NCBI GenBank assembly: GCA_017994935.1
Contig: JAGOJU010000004.1
Span: 61,681 to 125,680, forward strand
Length of the DNA: 64,000 nt
Reading direction: 5' to 3'
DNA from: Opitutaceae bacterium
GTDB taxonomy: Bacteria; Verrucomicrobiota; Verrucomicrobiia; Opitutales; Opitutaceae
A program made the position numbers and the translations under genes. Shown here piece by piece: positions 1 through 9,367 of this stretch. The stretch's first letter is position 1. The number at the start of each line of letters is the position of its first letter. Below the pieces are notes generated by a model. That model searched no databases and was not told the origin of the DNA. It saw only the letters and a program-made list of their open reading frames with translations.

Positions 1-2
1 CG

Positions 3-1463
3 ACTGATTTTGCCTTCTCGCTGGCGGATGTCGCCGTGACCGCGACGTCGATCAATCCGGCCTTGGTCACGGGCACGACGCTGACGTTTGAAACCCTGCC
101 CACCACCGAAACCAGCATCGGCTCCGGTGGCGGAAATCCTGTCACTCCGGTGACCATCGCGACCCAGCCGGTGGCGCAGGCGGTGAACCAGGGTGCGAGC
201 GCATCCTTCTCAGTGGGCATCAACAATCCCAGTGGCCTGGGTGTCACGTATCAGTGGAATTTCAATGGCACTCCGATCTCCGGGGCCACGGGCTCGTCGT
301 ACACGATCCCGTCGGCGCAGCCTTCGCACGTGGGAAGCTACACGGTTACCATCACGTCGAACGGGTCCACGCTGACAAGTTCCGCAGCGACACTTGCGGT
401 GACTCCGGTTACGCCCGTGAGCATTGCGACTCAGCCGAATTCCCTTTCGGTGATCCAGGGGTCCGGCGCGTCCTTCAGCGCGACGATCAACAATCCCAGC
501 AGCCTTTCCGTCGCCTACCAGTGGAGACTCAACGGCGTGGCCATTTCAGGCGCCACCTCGGCGAGCTATTCAATTCCCAGCGTACAGCCGGTGAATGTCG
601 GCGTCTACACGCTCGCGGTGACGTCGAACGGCAGCACGGTGGCCACCAACCCCGCAACCTTGTCGATGACGGCGACGCAGCGACCGGCGGGAACCGCGAT
701 CCTTCACACTCCGGACATTGTGCATCCCGCGACGGGCAATGTCTACGACCAGTTTCTTCTGACGGGACCCTCGGCCTCGATCACTGCCGATCCAGGCCAG
801 ATTGCGCGTATTTCGTACATCGATCTTAGCGACGACATTGTACAGCTTGAGTTTTCGGGTGCGGGTACGCTGACCGTCACGCTGGCCAATCCCTCCGGAC
901 CCGCGATTGCGGTGAATTACAATCAACCGTCGGTCAGCTACATGAAGGGCCACGCCACGGTGACGATCACCGGAGCGGATTCCACGACCAACTTCGGTGT
1001 CTACAGCGTCGGCGCGGCGACCGGAAATGTTCTCGTGCTCAAGCAGGGTGTTACCTATGACGGGTTCGCCGACCTTGCGCTGGTGAACATCGTCAGCCCG
1101 ACAGGTCAGTTCGCCGGAGTGCGTGTGGGCAATGTCAGCTTCTTCGGAACCTCCGGCAACGTCGGACTGTACGCTCCCGGGGTCAACTTCGCTGGGCCGC
1201 TCAATCTTTATGACATTGATGCACGTGACAACGCCTTTCCCAAGCTGCTCACGGGCACGGTGGGAACCAACATCCTGATCACGGGAGGCAATCTCCTTCA
1301 GACGAATGGCAGGGCTATCGAGATCGGCGGAGCGACAGCGATCAAGATGAACCCCGGCCAGCGGTCCGATGGATTCCTCATGTCGGCACAGGCGAACCAA
1401 GGGCGACTGGAGCGCAACGGCGTGGACGTCACTTCGTCGGTTATCATTCCGCCATCCCCCTGA
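3..1463 (+). CDS. Secreted Ig-like repeat protein, 3' part
   Basis: The reading frame is open from base 3 to the stop at 1461-1463, so this is the C-terminal part of a longer gene; a GTG at 36 is in frame but nothing marks it as the true start. The visible protein has two tandem immunoglobulin-like modules of about 87 residues (roughly bases 157-412 and 412-670), each with the pattern IATQP...YQW.(L/F)NG..I.GAT...Y.I...QP..VG.Y.(L/V).VTSNGS. A Thr/Ser/Val-rich C-terminal region follows, of a type I recall in secreted Opitutaceae proteins. It is probably exported and may act in adhesion or polymer binding; no catalytic motif is visible. Confidence 0.75.
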   Translation, partial: TDFAFSLADVAVTATSINPALVTGTTLTFETLPTTETSIGSGGGNPVTPVTIATQPVAQAVNQGASASFSVGINNPSGLGVTYQWNFNGTPISGATGSSYTIPSAQPSHVGSYTVTITSNGSTLTSSAATLAVTPVTPVSIATQPNSLSVIQGSGASFSATINNPSSLSVAYQWRLNGVAISGATSASYSIPSVQPVNVGVYTLAVTSNGSTVATNPATLSMTATQRPAGTAILHTPDIVHPATGNVYDQFLLTGPSASITADPGQIARISYIDLSDDIVQLEFSGAGTLTVTLANPSGPAIAVNYNQPSVSYMKGHATVTITGADSTTNFGVYSVGAATGNVLVLKQGVTYDGFADLALVNIVSPTGQFAGVRVGNVSFFGTSGNVGLYAPGVNFAGPLNLYDIDARDNAFPKLLTGTVGTNILITGGNLLQTNGRAIEIGGATAIKMNPGQRSDGFLMSAQANQGRLERNGVDVTSSVIIPPSP

Positions 1464-1654
1464 GCGGAGGCGGGCTTGAGCTGCGACCGGGGCACAGGGA
1501 GGTGATCCGGTCCAGCCAAGCAAGGAGGTTTTCCGGCCGGAGCTCTAGGTGGCGGCCATGAAGCGAGAAGTTTTTTCGCGGGAATCAGGTGGGGGTTTTG
1601 ACCTGCCTGAAAAAGCGGATTTCATTCACGAGTTACAGACAACTCCCAGTTCCC

Positions 1655-2629
1655 ATGATTTCCATACGCGTTTATGAGGCGGGCGGCCCGGATCGCCTCG
1701 CCGTGGAAGAAGTTCCCGTCCCCGCTCCGGGCCCCGGCGAGGTTCGTTTTGCAGTCGAAGCGGCCGGCGTAAACTTCATCGATACTTATCAACGTAGCGG
1801 GCTCTATCCGGTGAAGCTGCCGCATGTCCCGGGATCCGAGGCCGCGGGGGTGGTCACTGCCGTGGGATCGGACGTGACGGAGCTCTGTGTGGGCGACCGC
1901 GTGGCCTCGGCGAAGGTCAGCGGCGCCTATGCGGCGGAGGCGGTGTCGCCCGCGGCGCACACCGTGCGGGTACCTGAGGCGGTGCCCTTGCAGACCGCAG
2001 CGGCGTTGATGCTTCAGGGGATGACGGCGCACTATCTTGCCTGCGATACCTTTCCGCTGAAACCGGGCGACTCCGCGCTGATCCATGCGGGTGCGGGTGG
2101 TGTCGGACTGCTCCTCACTCAGATTGCGAAGATGCGCGGGGCGCGCGTGATCGCGACGGTGGGCACGGATGAGAAGGCTGCGCTTGCCCGGGGCGCTGGA
2201 GCGGACGCCGTATGTGTCTACACCCGGGAAGATTTCCCCGAGGCGGTCCGTGCGTTTACCGACGGACGCGGAGTGGATGTGGTCTATGATTCCGTGGGCC
2301 GCTCCACTTTCGAGGGCAGCCTGGCAAGCCTCCGGCCTCGGGGCATGTTTGTGACCTTCGGCAATTCGAGCGGCCCCGTTCCCGCATTTGTCCCGTTGCT
2401 GCTTTCCCAAAAGGGCTCCCTGTACATGACGCGGCCGACGCTCACTCACTACACGCTTACAGCCGGCGAGACGCGCGCGCGTGCGGACGACCTGTTTGCC
2501 TGGGTGATGCTGGCTGCATTGAAGGTCCGCATCGGCGCAACGTACAGTCTGGACAAGGCGGCTGATGCACACCGGGCGATTGAGGGGCGGGCGAGCACAG
2601 GGAAAATCCTGCTCCTGCCGCAACGATAG
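1655..2629 (+). CDS. Quinone oxidoreductase, zinc-independent MDR family
   Basis: This 324-residue protein belongs to the medium-chain dehydrogenase/reductase family, QOR type, and should use NADPH to reduce quinones or related enones in the cytoplasm. The N-terminal GroES-like half has the QOR run NFIDTYQRSGLYPVKLPHVP (residues 40-59). The nucleotide-binding AGAGGVG is at 145-151. The cysteines that bind structural zinc in alcohol dehydrogenases are absent. I chose the ATG at 1655 rather than the upstream GTG at 1589 because 324 residues matches the family and the extra 22 residues are not family-like. No strong ribosome binding site is visible. It stands alone between two secreted-protein genes on the same strand. 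Confidence 0.9.
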   Translation: MISIRVYEAGGPDRLAVEEVPVPAPGPGEVRFAVEAAGVNFIDTYQRSGLYPVKLPHVPGSEAAGVVTAVGSDVTELCVGDRVASAKVSGAYAAEAVSPAAHTVRVPEAVPLQTAAALMLQGMTAHYLACDTFPLKPGDSALIHAGAGGVGLLLTQIAKMRGARVIATVGTDEKAALARGAGADAVCVYTREDFPEAVRAFTDGRGVDVVYDSVGRSTFEGSLASLRPRGMFVTFGNSSGPVPAFVPLLLSQKGSLYMTRPTLTHYTLTAGETRARADDLFAWVMLAALKVRIGATYSLDKAADAHRAIEGRASTGKILLLPQR

Positions 2630-2722
2630 CCGGTCGGGAAATTTTCCGGAGGTCGTGATTGCCTTGGCGGACGGAAGGAATTTTCATCGAATCCCCTCGC
2701 GTCCACAAGCGAGGCCCCTGCC

Positions 2723-5700
2723 ATGCCCATTCGTTCCTTCCTCCCCCGTCTTTCAATCCTCGTACTTTGCCTTGGCCTGTTCTCCATGCCCCGGCTCCCC
2801 GCCGCAGAGGCGCCGTTTGAGCTGAGGGACGGCGACCGCGTGGTCTTCATCGGCGACCGCCTGATCGAGGGGGAGCAGGAGGCGGGATGGATCGAGCTGA
2901 TGCTCACCACCCAGTTTCCCGGGCGATCGGTCACGTTTCGGAACCTGGGCTGGAATGGTGACACCCCCGGGGGAGAATCGCGGGCGAGCCTTAGTCTCAT
3001 CCAGGCGGGGCGCGAACCACCCGATGAGGGATGGCGCCAACTCGTGCGTCAGATCGAGGAAACGAAACCCACGGTCGCGCTGCTGGGTTACGGCATGGCC
3101 AGTTCATTTGCGGGCGAAGCCGGGTTGCCTGCATTCAATGAGCAGATGAATCGCCTGCTCGACACGCTGGAGCGCGTGTCGCCGGGTGTACGTGTCGTCC
3201 TGCTCGCCCCGGTCTCGCACGAGGCGCTGGGTGCTCCCTGGCCCGACCCGGTCGCGCACAATCGCGAGATCGACGCCTATTCCCGTGCGCTTGCGGACAT
3301 CGCCTCGGCCCGGAAACTTCGATTTGTCCCGCTCCAGGAACTCACCCGAAACCGTGCAGGGGGCAGGTTTCTGACGTTCAACGGTATCCATCCCACTGAT
3401 ACGGGCTATCATGCGCTCGCGGGAATCCTGGAGGAGTCGCTCTTTGGCGGAAGCGCCCGGGGTGCGTGGCGCGAGAGTTCGCCGGTGATGAAGTCCCTGC
3501 GCGACACGATTGTGCGGAAGAACGACTGGTTCTTCTATGAGTCGCGGCCGGCCAACTACGTCTATATCTTTGGCTTCAGGAAACGCGAACAGGGCCGCAA
3601 CGCCGCGGAAATCGCGCAGTTCCCTGCTCTCATCGCGGCGGAGGAGGCGCGTATCGCGAAGCTGCGCACTCCGGGGGCGGTGCCGACGCCGGACATGGTC
3701 GGGAAGCCCACTCAGCCGGAACCCGTGAAGCCGTTGCAGCCGTTTCCTGATTTCACGATTGCGGACAATCTCGAGGTCAGGCTCTGGGCGGAGAGTCCCA
3801 TGCTGCACAAGCCGGTGCAGATGAATTTTGACGAGAAGGGCAGGCTGTGGATCGCCACCTCGGAACTGTATCCGCAGATTCAGCCCGGGCAGGATGCCAA
3901 CGACAAGATCATCGTCCTGGAGGATACGAAGGGCGCCGGGCGGGCCGACAAGTCCACCGTGTTTGCAGACGGACTGCTCATCCCGACGGGCATCGAGGTG
4001 GGGGATGGCGGTGCGTACGTGGCGCAGAGCACCGACCTGATTCATTTCCGCGACACCGATGGCGACGGCAGGGCGGACGAGCGCCAGACGGTGCTGAGCG
4101 GGTTCGGCACGGAGGATACGCACCACAACCTGCATACCCTGCGTTGGGGAGTGGATGGGCGGCTCTACATGAACCAGTCCGTGTATACGCGGACCAATGC
4201 GGAGACCCCCACCGGAGTTGTGCGGTTGAAGGCGGGAGGCATGTTTCGTTTCGACCCTCGCAACCACCGCATGGAGGTCGCCTATCGCGGGTGGATAAAC
4301 GCCTGGGGCCATGCGTTCGACAATTATGGCGACTCATTTGTCACCGACGGTGCCGGCTATCAGGGTGTCTCCTGGGCCTTTCCCCGGGCGACGTTCCGCA
4401 CGCTTGCGCCCGCGCGGCGCGAGGCGAAGTCGATCAGCCTGGGGCAGTATCCGAAGTTCTGCGGCGCGGAGGTGATTCGCAGCCCGTTGTTTTCGTCGGA
4501 CTGGCAGGGCGACATCGTGACCGCGGATTTCCGCGCCCACCGGCTGGTTCGTTTCAAGTATTCCGAGAGTGGTGCGGGATTTGTCACCCAGGAGATGCCG
4601 GATTTTGTGCGCGCCACGGCGGATTCCTTCCGACCGATCGATCTTCGCATCGGACCGGATGGTGCGTTGTACGTGGCTGACTGGAGCAATCCCATCATCC
4701 AGCACGGCGAAGTGGATTTCAGGGATCCCAGGCGCGACAAGACCAATGGTCGAATCTGGCGGATCGCTCCCAAGGGGTCCAAGGAAGTTGCGAGGCGTGA
4801 TCTCGGCCGGCTTTCCGTGTCCGAGTTGCTGGATCTCCTGACATCGCAGAGCGGGTATGATCAGGATCAGGCGACGCGACAGCTCAAGGATCGTGGAGTG
4901 GAGGCGGTGCTTCCTGCGCTGGATCGCTGGACCGCGGCCAGGCAGTCAGACATCGCCCGGTTGCATGCGCTGAGGATCTATCAGGTGTTTGACCGTGTTC
5001 CGCCCGCGCTGATCAAGACGCTCGCGGATTCCGCGGACTCCCGGGTGCGCGGTGCGGCGGTGCGAGCGCTTCCCGCAGACATGGATATCGATATTCTTGC
5101 CCAGCGGGTCGCGGATGCGCATCCGCGTGTCCGACTCGAGGCGGTCGTTGCGCTCGGTGCGCGTGGGACCGCCCGTGCGGCGGAACTTGTTCTTTCAGCG
5201 CTGGGCAGGCCGATGGATCCGTTTCTCGACTATGCCATCTGGCAATCCATCAATGAACTTGCCAAGCCATGGCTGGAGGCGGTGAAGAGCGGGACCTGGC
5301 AGATCAAGGGACACGAGGCGCAGCTTGAGTTTGCATTGAAGGCAATCGAACCCGCGGACGCATCCCAGGTACTGGGAAGTCTGATCGCGAGGGGTGTGGT
5401 TCCGTTTGACGGTTCTGGCAACTGGTTTGAGCTCATTGGCGCAGCCGGTGGCCAGCCTGAGATCGATGCCCTCTATTCCCGCATAGCAACGGGGGCACTC
5501 CCGGAGCCGGTGAAGTTGCGTGCCATGGAGGCCCTGCTTTCGGCAGTCCGCCTGAGGTCGGTGATTCCTTCGATAGCGGCCGACTCCGCCATCGCGATGG
5601 TGGGGTCTCCTTCGGAGAAGATCCGTGTGGCTGCGCTTCGTCTCCTGGGCGCATGGAAATCGGGCACTTCGATCCCGACCTTGCGCGCGTTGGCCGAGAA

Positions 5701-6997
5701 GGGAGGCGCCGACGAGCGCGAGGCTGCAATCACGGCCCTGCGCGAAATCGGAAATGAAGGAGCTTCCGCGGCGCTTCGGGCGCTGGCGGGATCCGGTTCG
5801 TCGCCGGTGGTCCGACGCGATGCGGTCGTCGCGCTCGCGACGATCGATTTCAATCCCGTCTCCAGGCAGATCGTGTCCGTTCTCGCCGAAACCCGTGATT
5901 CGTCGCAGTCGGAGGCATTGTGGCGTTCGCTGCTCGCCATCAAGGGGGTTGGGAAGGCCCTGCCGGCGTTGCTCGCAACCGAGTCACTGCCGATGGAGGT
6001 TGCAAAGGCAGGCCTGCGGCCGGCGCGCGAGGGAGGACGTTTCCAGGAACTGGCGGACCTGCTTGCGAAAGCCGCGGGGCTGAGTGCGTCCTCGGAGCCG
6101 CTCACCACGGCGCGGTTCCAGGAACTCGCAAGGGAAGCTGCGGCGAAGGGCGATCCCCATCGTGGCGAGTGGCTCTATCGGCGACCCGATCTCGCGTGCA
6201 TTTCCTGTCACGCCATCGGAGGGGCTGGCGGGCATCTCGGCCCCGACCTTACCAGCATTGGCGCAAGTGCGCCGCCGGACTATCTTGTGGAATCGCTGCT
6301 CGCGCCAGGTGCCAAGGTGAAGGAGGGTTATCATGCCATCTCGATTGCCACGAAGGACGGTCAGGAACAGATGGGCATGGTGGTGCGCGAGACTGCGACG
6401 GAAGTCATGCTCCGCAATGCCGCGAATGTGGATGTTTCCATTCCAGTGTCACAGATCGTACGGCGCACCAACATCGGGTCGCTCATGCCTTCGGGCTTGA
6501 TCGACACGCTGCTTCCAGAGGAGCGGCTCGACCTGTATGCGTTCCTGGCGTCGTTGGGCAAACCGGGCGATTTCGATGCAGGCAAGGGCGGGGTGGCCCG
6601 CGTCTGGAGGGCATACCTTGTCTCGTCCGCCAATGAACATCTGGGAATACAGCGTGTGCTCGCGGCCGATCCTGCGCTCGGGGACTGGGTGCGGATTGAA
6701 TCCTTTGTGAATGGGACGCTTCCCGTTTATGAGCTCGAGGCGGCATTTCCGACACGCGCCAACAACCGCGGGTTTTTCATCATGACGCAGTTTGACGCCC
6801 CACAGGGAGGAAATGTTTCCTTTACGCTGTCAGGTGAATCAGCGGCCTGCTGGCTGAATGGCAAACGCGTCACACTCGGCAAGCAGTTCAGCGTTGATGC
6901 CAAACCCGGAGTCAATTCCCTTGTCCTTGAGATCAATCCCTTGAACCTTCCCGCGATCCGCCTGAGCTCCGACACGGCAAATTTTGTGCTGCAATAG
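2723..6997 (+). CDS. PVC-type CxxCH dehydrogenase fused to an SGNH-like domain
   Basis: This exported 1424-residue multidomain protein has a signal peptide at residues 1-28. An SGNH-hydrolase-like domain (about 35-240) keeps the block V pattern NGIHPTDTGYH, but block I reads GDR (44-46) instead of GDS, so the nucleophile seems lost. A six-bladed-propeller membrane-bound-dehydrogenase-type domain follows (about 340-690), then HEAT-like helical repeats (about 690-1110). A cytochrome c module carries CISCH at 1159-1163 and a final beta-rich domain covers the last 150 or so residues. Proteins of this kind are widespread in Planctomycetes and Verrucomicrobia and are presumed periplasmic redox enzymes, often acting on sugars. 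The substrate cannot be read from the sequence. Confidence 0.88.
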   Translation: MPIRSFLPRLSILVLCLGLFSMPRLPAAEAPFELRDGDRVVFIGDRLIEGEQEAGWIELMLTTQFPGRSVTFRNLGWNGDTPGGESRASLSLIQAGREPPDEGWRQLVRQIEETKPTVALLGYGMASSFAGEAGLPAFNEQMNRLLDTLERVSPGVRVVLLAPVSHEALGAPWPDPVAHNREIDAYSRALADIASARKLRFVPLQELTRNRAGGRFLTFNGIHPTDTGYHALAGILEESLFGGSARGAWRESSPVMKSLRDTIVRKNDWFFYESRPANYVYIFGFRKREQGRNAAEIAQFPALIAAEEARIAKLRTPGAVPTPDMVGKPTQPEPVKPLQPFPDFTIADNLEVRLWAESPMLHKPVQMNFDEKGRLWIATSELYPQIQPGQDANDKIIVLEDTKGAGRADKSTVFADGLLIPTGIEVGDGGAYVAQSTDLIHFRDTDGDGRADERQTVLSGFGTEDTHHNLHTLRWGVDGRLYMNQSVYTRTNAETPTGVVRLKAGGMFRFDPRNHRMEVAYRGWINAWGHAFDNYGDSFVTDGAGYQGVSWAFPRATFRTLAPARREAKSISLGQYPKFCGAEVIRSPLFSSDWQGDIVTADFRAHRLVRFKYSESGAGFVTQEMPDFVRATADSFRPIDLRIGPDGALYVADWSNPIIQHGEVDFRDPRRDKTNGRIWRIAPKGSKEVARRDLGRLSVSELLDLLTSQSGYDQDQATRQLKDRGVEAVLPALDRWTAARQSDIARLHALRIYQVFDRVPPALIKTLADSADSRVRGAAVRALPADMDIDILAQRVADAHPRVRLEAVVALGARGTARAAELVLSALGRPMDPFLDYAIWQSINELAKPWLEAVKSGTWQIKGHEAQLEFALKAIEPADASQVLGSLIARGVVPFDGSGNWFELIGAAGGQPEIDALYSRIATGALPEPVKLRAMEALLSAVRLRSVIPSIAADSAIAMVGSPSEKIRVAALRLLGAWKSGTSIPTLRALAEKGGADEREAAITALREIGNEGASAALRALAGSGSSPVVRRDAVVALATIDFNPVSRQIVSVLAETRDSSQSEALWRSLLAIKGVGKALPALLATESLPMEVAKAGLRPAREGGRFQELADLLAKAAGLSASSEPLTTARFQELAREAAAKGDPHRGEWLYRRPDLACISCHAIGGAGGHLGPDLTSIGASAPPDYLVESLLAPGAKVKEGYHAISIATKDGQEQMGMVVRETATEVMLRNAANVDVSIPVSQIVRRTNIGSLMPSGLIDTLLPEERLDLYAFLASLGKPGDFDAGKGGVARVWRAYLVSSANEHLGIQRVLAADPALGDWVRIESFVNGTLPVYELEAAFPTRANNRGFFIMTQFDAPQGGNVSFTLSGESAACWLNGKRVTLGKQFSVDAKPGVNSLVLEINPLNLPAIRLSSDTANFVLQ

Positions 6998-7030
6998 GCG
7001 TGCAGTCCTTGGGGCTCCGAGGGCCTTCGG

Positions 7031-7084
7031 CGATTGACAACCCTTCCGCACGGGGAGGGGCACGCTCCGTCGTGCCCGGTTTGA
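7031..7084 (+). repeat. REP-like palindromic repeat, copy 1
   Basis: A perfect hairpin lies at 7058-7077: GGGCACG, a 6-nt loop CTCCGT, and CGTGCCC. Bases 7057-7084 are identical to the reverse complement of 47842-47869, and the preceding 26 bases also resemble the corresponding flank there. The hairpin recurs in inverted orientation at 7185-7207. There is no U-tract, so it is not a standard terminator. Confidence 0.75.
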
Positions 7085-7184
7085 TCCGAGATGCGGTCAC
7101 GACCTGGCGCATGGACATTGTCACAACGGACCACGATCCCGTTGAAAGGGCGAAAAGGCCGGCGTTGGGATGCGCTGGGCGAAC

Positions 7185-7207
7185 CCGGGCACGACGGAGC
7201 GTGCCCC
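7185..7207 (-). repeat. REP-like palindromic repeat, copy 2
   Basis: The core GGGCACGACGGAGCGTGCCC (7187-7206) is the exact inverse of copy 1, 128 bp away centre to centre. The two form an inverted doublet in the space between the convergent ends of the CxxCH dehydrogenase and the TPR protein. Their flanks are less similar than those of copies 1 and 3. Confidence 0.75.
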
Positions 7208-7287
7208 ACCCGGGGGATTTCAGGCGGGGTTACTTTGTTGGCGTCCATCAGCGTTCATTGGATCGACGAGGGAAGGTGCGCTGGGTC

Positions 7288-9234
7288 TCACTTCGGCTGC
7301 GGAGTTCCTTCGGCTTGCGTGTGCTTCAGGCGTTGACCTTCGCGTCCGAAACGGAGGGCTTCCGCATGTTCACCGGATGCATCAAGCAACTGGGCGAGCA
7401 GGAGGTGCGCATCGGCGTGGGTGGGCTGGGCGGCGATGAGTTCGCGGAGACGGCGCATGGCTTCTGCCGGCCGCTTTTCGGCCGCCAGCATCACGGCAAG
7501 CAGCCAGCGGCTTTCCTGCCGGTCCGGATCCTGTCGCAGCGCGGATTCCAAATGGCGGATTGCCTCCGTTCGACGATCGAGTGCGATGAGCGTCAGCGCG
7601 AGGTTGTGCTCAGCGTCAGGAAAATCAGGTGCTGCGGCCAGTGCCCTCTCAAACGCGGTGAGCGCGTCGGTCAGTTTCCTTTCAGCGAGCAGTAGTGCCC
7701 CAAGCTGATTGTGCGCGGCAGCATAGGACGGGCGCAGGGCGACGGCCCGTTCGAGATGGGTGCGTGCCTGGGCGGTGCTGCCGGCGGCGAGCAAGCTCAT
7801 GGCCAGATTGTATTCAGCCTCCGGATACTCCGGCCTCAGCTGGATGGCAGATCGAAACCACTGTTCGGCCTCGGGCAGGTGGTTCGCCTGTCGAAGGGCA
7901 ACACCCAGATTGTTGGCCACTTCCGCCGAGCGGGGACGCAGGCGGGCTGCCGCCTGCAGATGGGATATCGCCTCATTCGCCTTGCCGGCGTCCAGCAAAA
8001 GCAGCGCAAGGTTGGTGTGGCTCATCCACGAATCGGGATTCCCTGCCAGCGTGGAGCGATAGAGTGTCTCGACGTCATGGTACGATTCACTCTGCCGCCA
8101 GGTCAGTCCCCCGAGAACGATCAGCAGCGCTGCAGTTCCCGCGCGGATCGCAATCCCTGCGGATTGCCGTCCCCTCTCCGGGAGGCGTGAGAGCCCCGAT
8201 CCGGCGAGCGCCAGCGGTGCGATGCACGGCAGGTACTGCCAGTGATCCGCGACGTAGGAGAAATTGAATCCGTAGACGTTCATGAATCCCATGACGGGGA
8301 ACAGGGAGCCGAGAAAAAACAGCAGCGCTGCGAGCGGCGCACGATTGTGTCGACGGTACAACCATGCCGCCGCAAGCAGAACGAGCGTTCCGACGAGGGG
8401 AATCCAGGCTATCGCATTTGCAGCATCGATTGTCCAACGTGGATAGATGAAGATGAGATCGGTCGGCCACAGCAGTTTGCCCAGGTAGAACCAGACGATC
8501 CTTCCCGAAAGCGCGAAGCGTGCGGCCCAGCCGAGATCGAAACTTTCTCCCTTCGCACCCACGATCGTGTGTTCGACCCATGCGCTGAACAAGCCGAAGG
8601 CCGCACCGGCGATGAACCACGGCACCAGGGGGCGCATGTCCCGCCAGGTGATGCGTCCCTTTTGCCACCAGAGGACCACCAGCAATGCGGCGGGAAGTGT
8701 CGCGCAGACGGATTTGCTCAACAGGGCGGCGACAAAGATTCCGGTCGCAACGCCATAGCGGACCGGCGAGGGGCTGTGCCGATGGCGAAGATAGGCGAGG
8801 GCGGCGGCCAGGTAGAGAAACAGGGAGAGCGTATTCTTCTGCTCCGAGATCCATGCGACCGATTCGACGCAGACCGGATGGAGCGCAAACAACGTCGCGC
8901 CGATCCATGCGCCGCGAACACCGAGACTCAGCAGCACGCGCCAGAGCAGGAGGGCTGCAAACGCGTGAAGGGCAACCGTCGTCAGGTGGTAGCCGATCGG
9001 AGAGTCGCCCCAGAGCCTGTGCTGGATCCAGAAGGCGCTGTGAAGCGCCGGATAGTACTGCTCGGTGGCGCCGAGTTTTGTCCAGATCTTCCCCAGGCCC
9101 TCCAGCGATCGCAGCGGTGGAGCGGTCACGTAGTCCGAGTCATTCCAAACGAAGCCGGCCCGATAGGTTGGGATATAGGCGACGACAACCGCTGCGAGGA
9201 GCGCCCACCCGGGAAGCCAGAGCCGAAGTTTCAC
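7288..9234 (-). CDS. TMTC-like membrane protein with TPR repeats
   Basis: The N-terminal 400 or so residues of this 648-residue protein are a polytopic membrane domain that opens with a signal-anchor and the acidic first-loop motif WNDSDY (D32, D34), as in GT-C glycosyltransferases. Residues about 400-640 are tetratricopeptide repeats with A..H.NL..LL....... spacing. The arrangement resembles eukaryotic TMTC protein O-mannosyltransferases and their bacterial relatives, so a lipid-linked-sugar-dependent glycosyltransferase role is plausible but not proven. The gene converges on the preceding dehydrogenase and is divergent from RmuC, with only about 130 bp between their starts. Confidence 0.8.
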   Translation of the reverse strand: MKLRLWLPGWALLAAVVVAYIPTYRAGFVWNDSDYVTAPPLRSLEGLGKIWTKLGATEQYYPALHSAFWIQHRLWGDSPIGYHLTTVALHAFAALLLWRVLLSLGVRGAWIGATLFALHPVCVESVAWISEQKNTLSLFLYLAAALAYLRHRHSPSPVRYGVATGIFVAALLSKSVCATLPAALLVVLWWQKGRITWRDMRPLVPWFIAGAAFGLFSAWVEHTIVGAKGESFDLGWAARFALSGRIVWFYLGKLLWPTDLIFIYPRWTIDAANAIAWIPLVGTLVLLAAAWLYRRHNRAPLAALLFFLGSLFPVMGFMNVYGFNFSYVADHWQYLPCIAPLALAGSGLSRLPERGRQSAGIAIRAGTAALLIVLGGLTWRQSESYHDVETLYRSTLAGNPDSWMSHTNLALLLLDAGKANEAISHLQAAARLRPRSAEVANNLGVALRQANHLPEAEQWFRSAIQLRPEYPEAEYNLAMSLLAAGSTAQARTHLERAVALRPSYAAAHNQLGALLLAERKLTDALTAFERALAAAPDFPDAEHNLALTLIALDRRTEAIRHLESALRQDPDRQESRWLLAVMLAAEKRPAEAMRRLRELIAAQPTHADAHLLLAQLLDASGEHAEALRFGREGQRLKHTQAEGTPQPK

Positions 9235-9367
9235 TGGGTCAGAGGATCGGCGGCCGCAGGTTCAGGACGCAAACCAAAGTCGCGGCTGCCCTCGCCGGAT
9301 GCCCGTCAGATTCCGGGAGGATCCGTCTCGACGTCGGGGGCCTGCCGATGCAGACCGGTTGCCTGCC

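Noticed and set aside
3104..4312. 402-residue minus-strand frame inside the CxxCH dehydrogenase gene
   Set aside because: Antisense to a domain-rich protein, with no motif of its own.
7057..7207. REP hairpins as intrinsic terminators
   Set aside because: No U-tract on either side, and copies recur far from gene ends.
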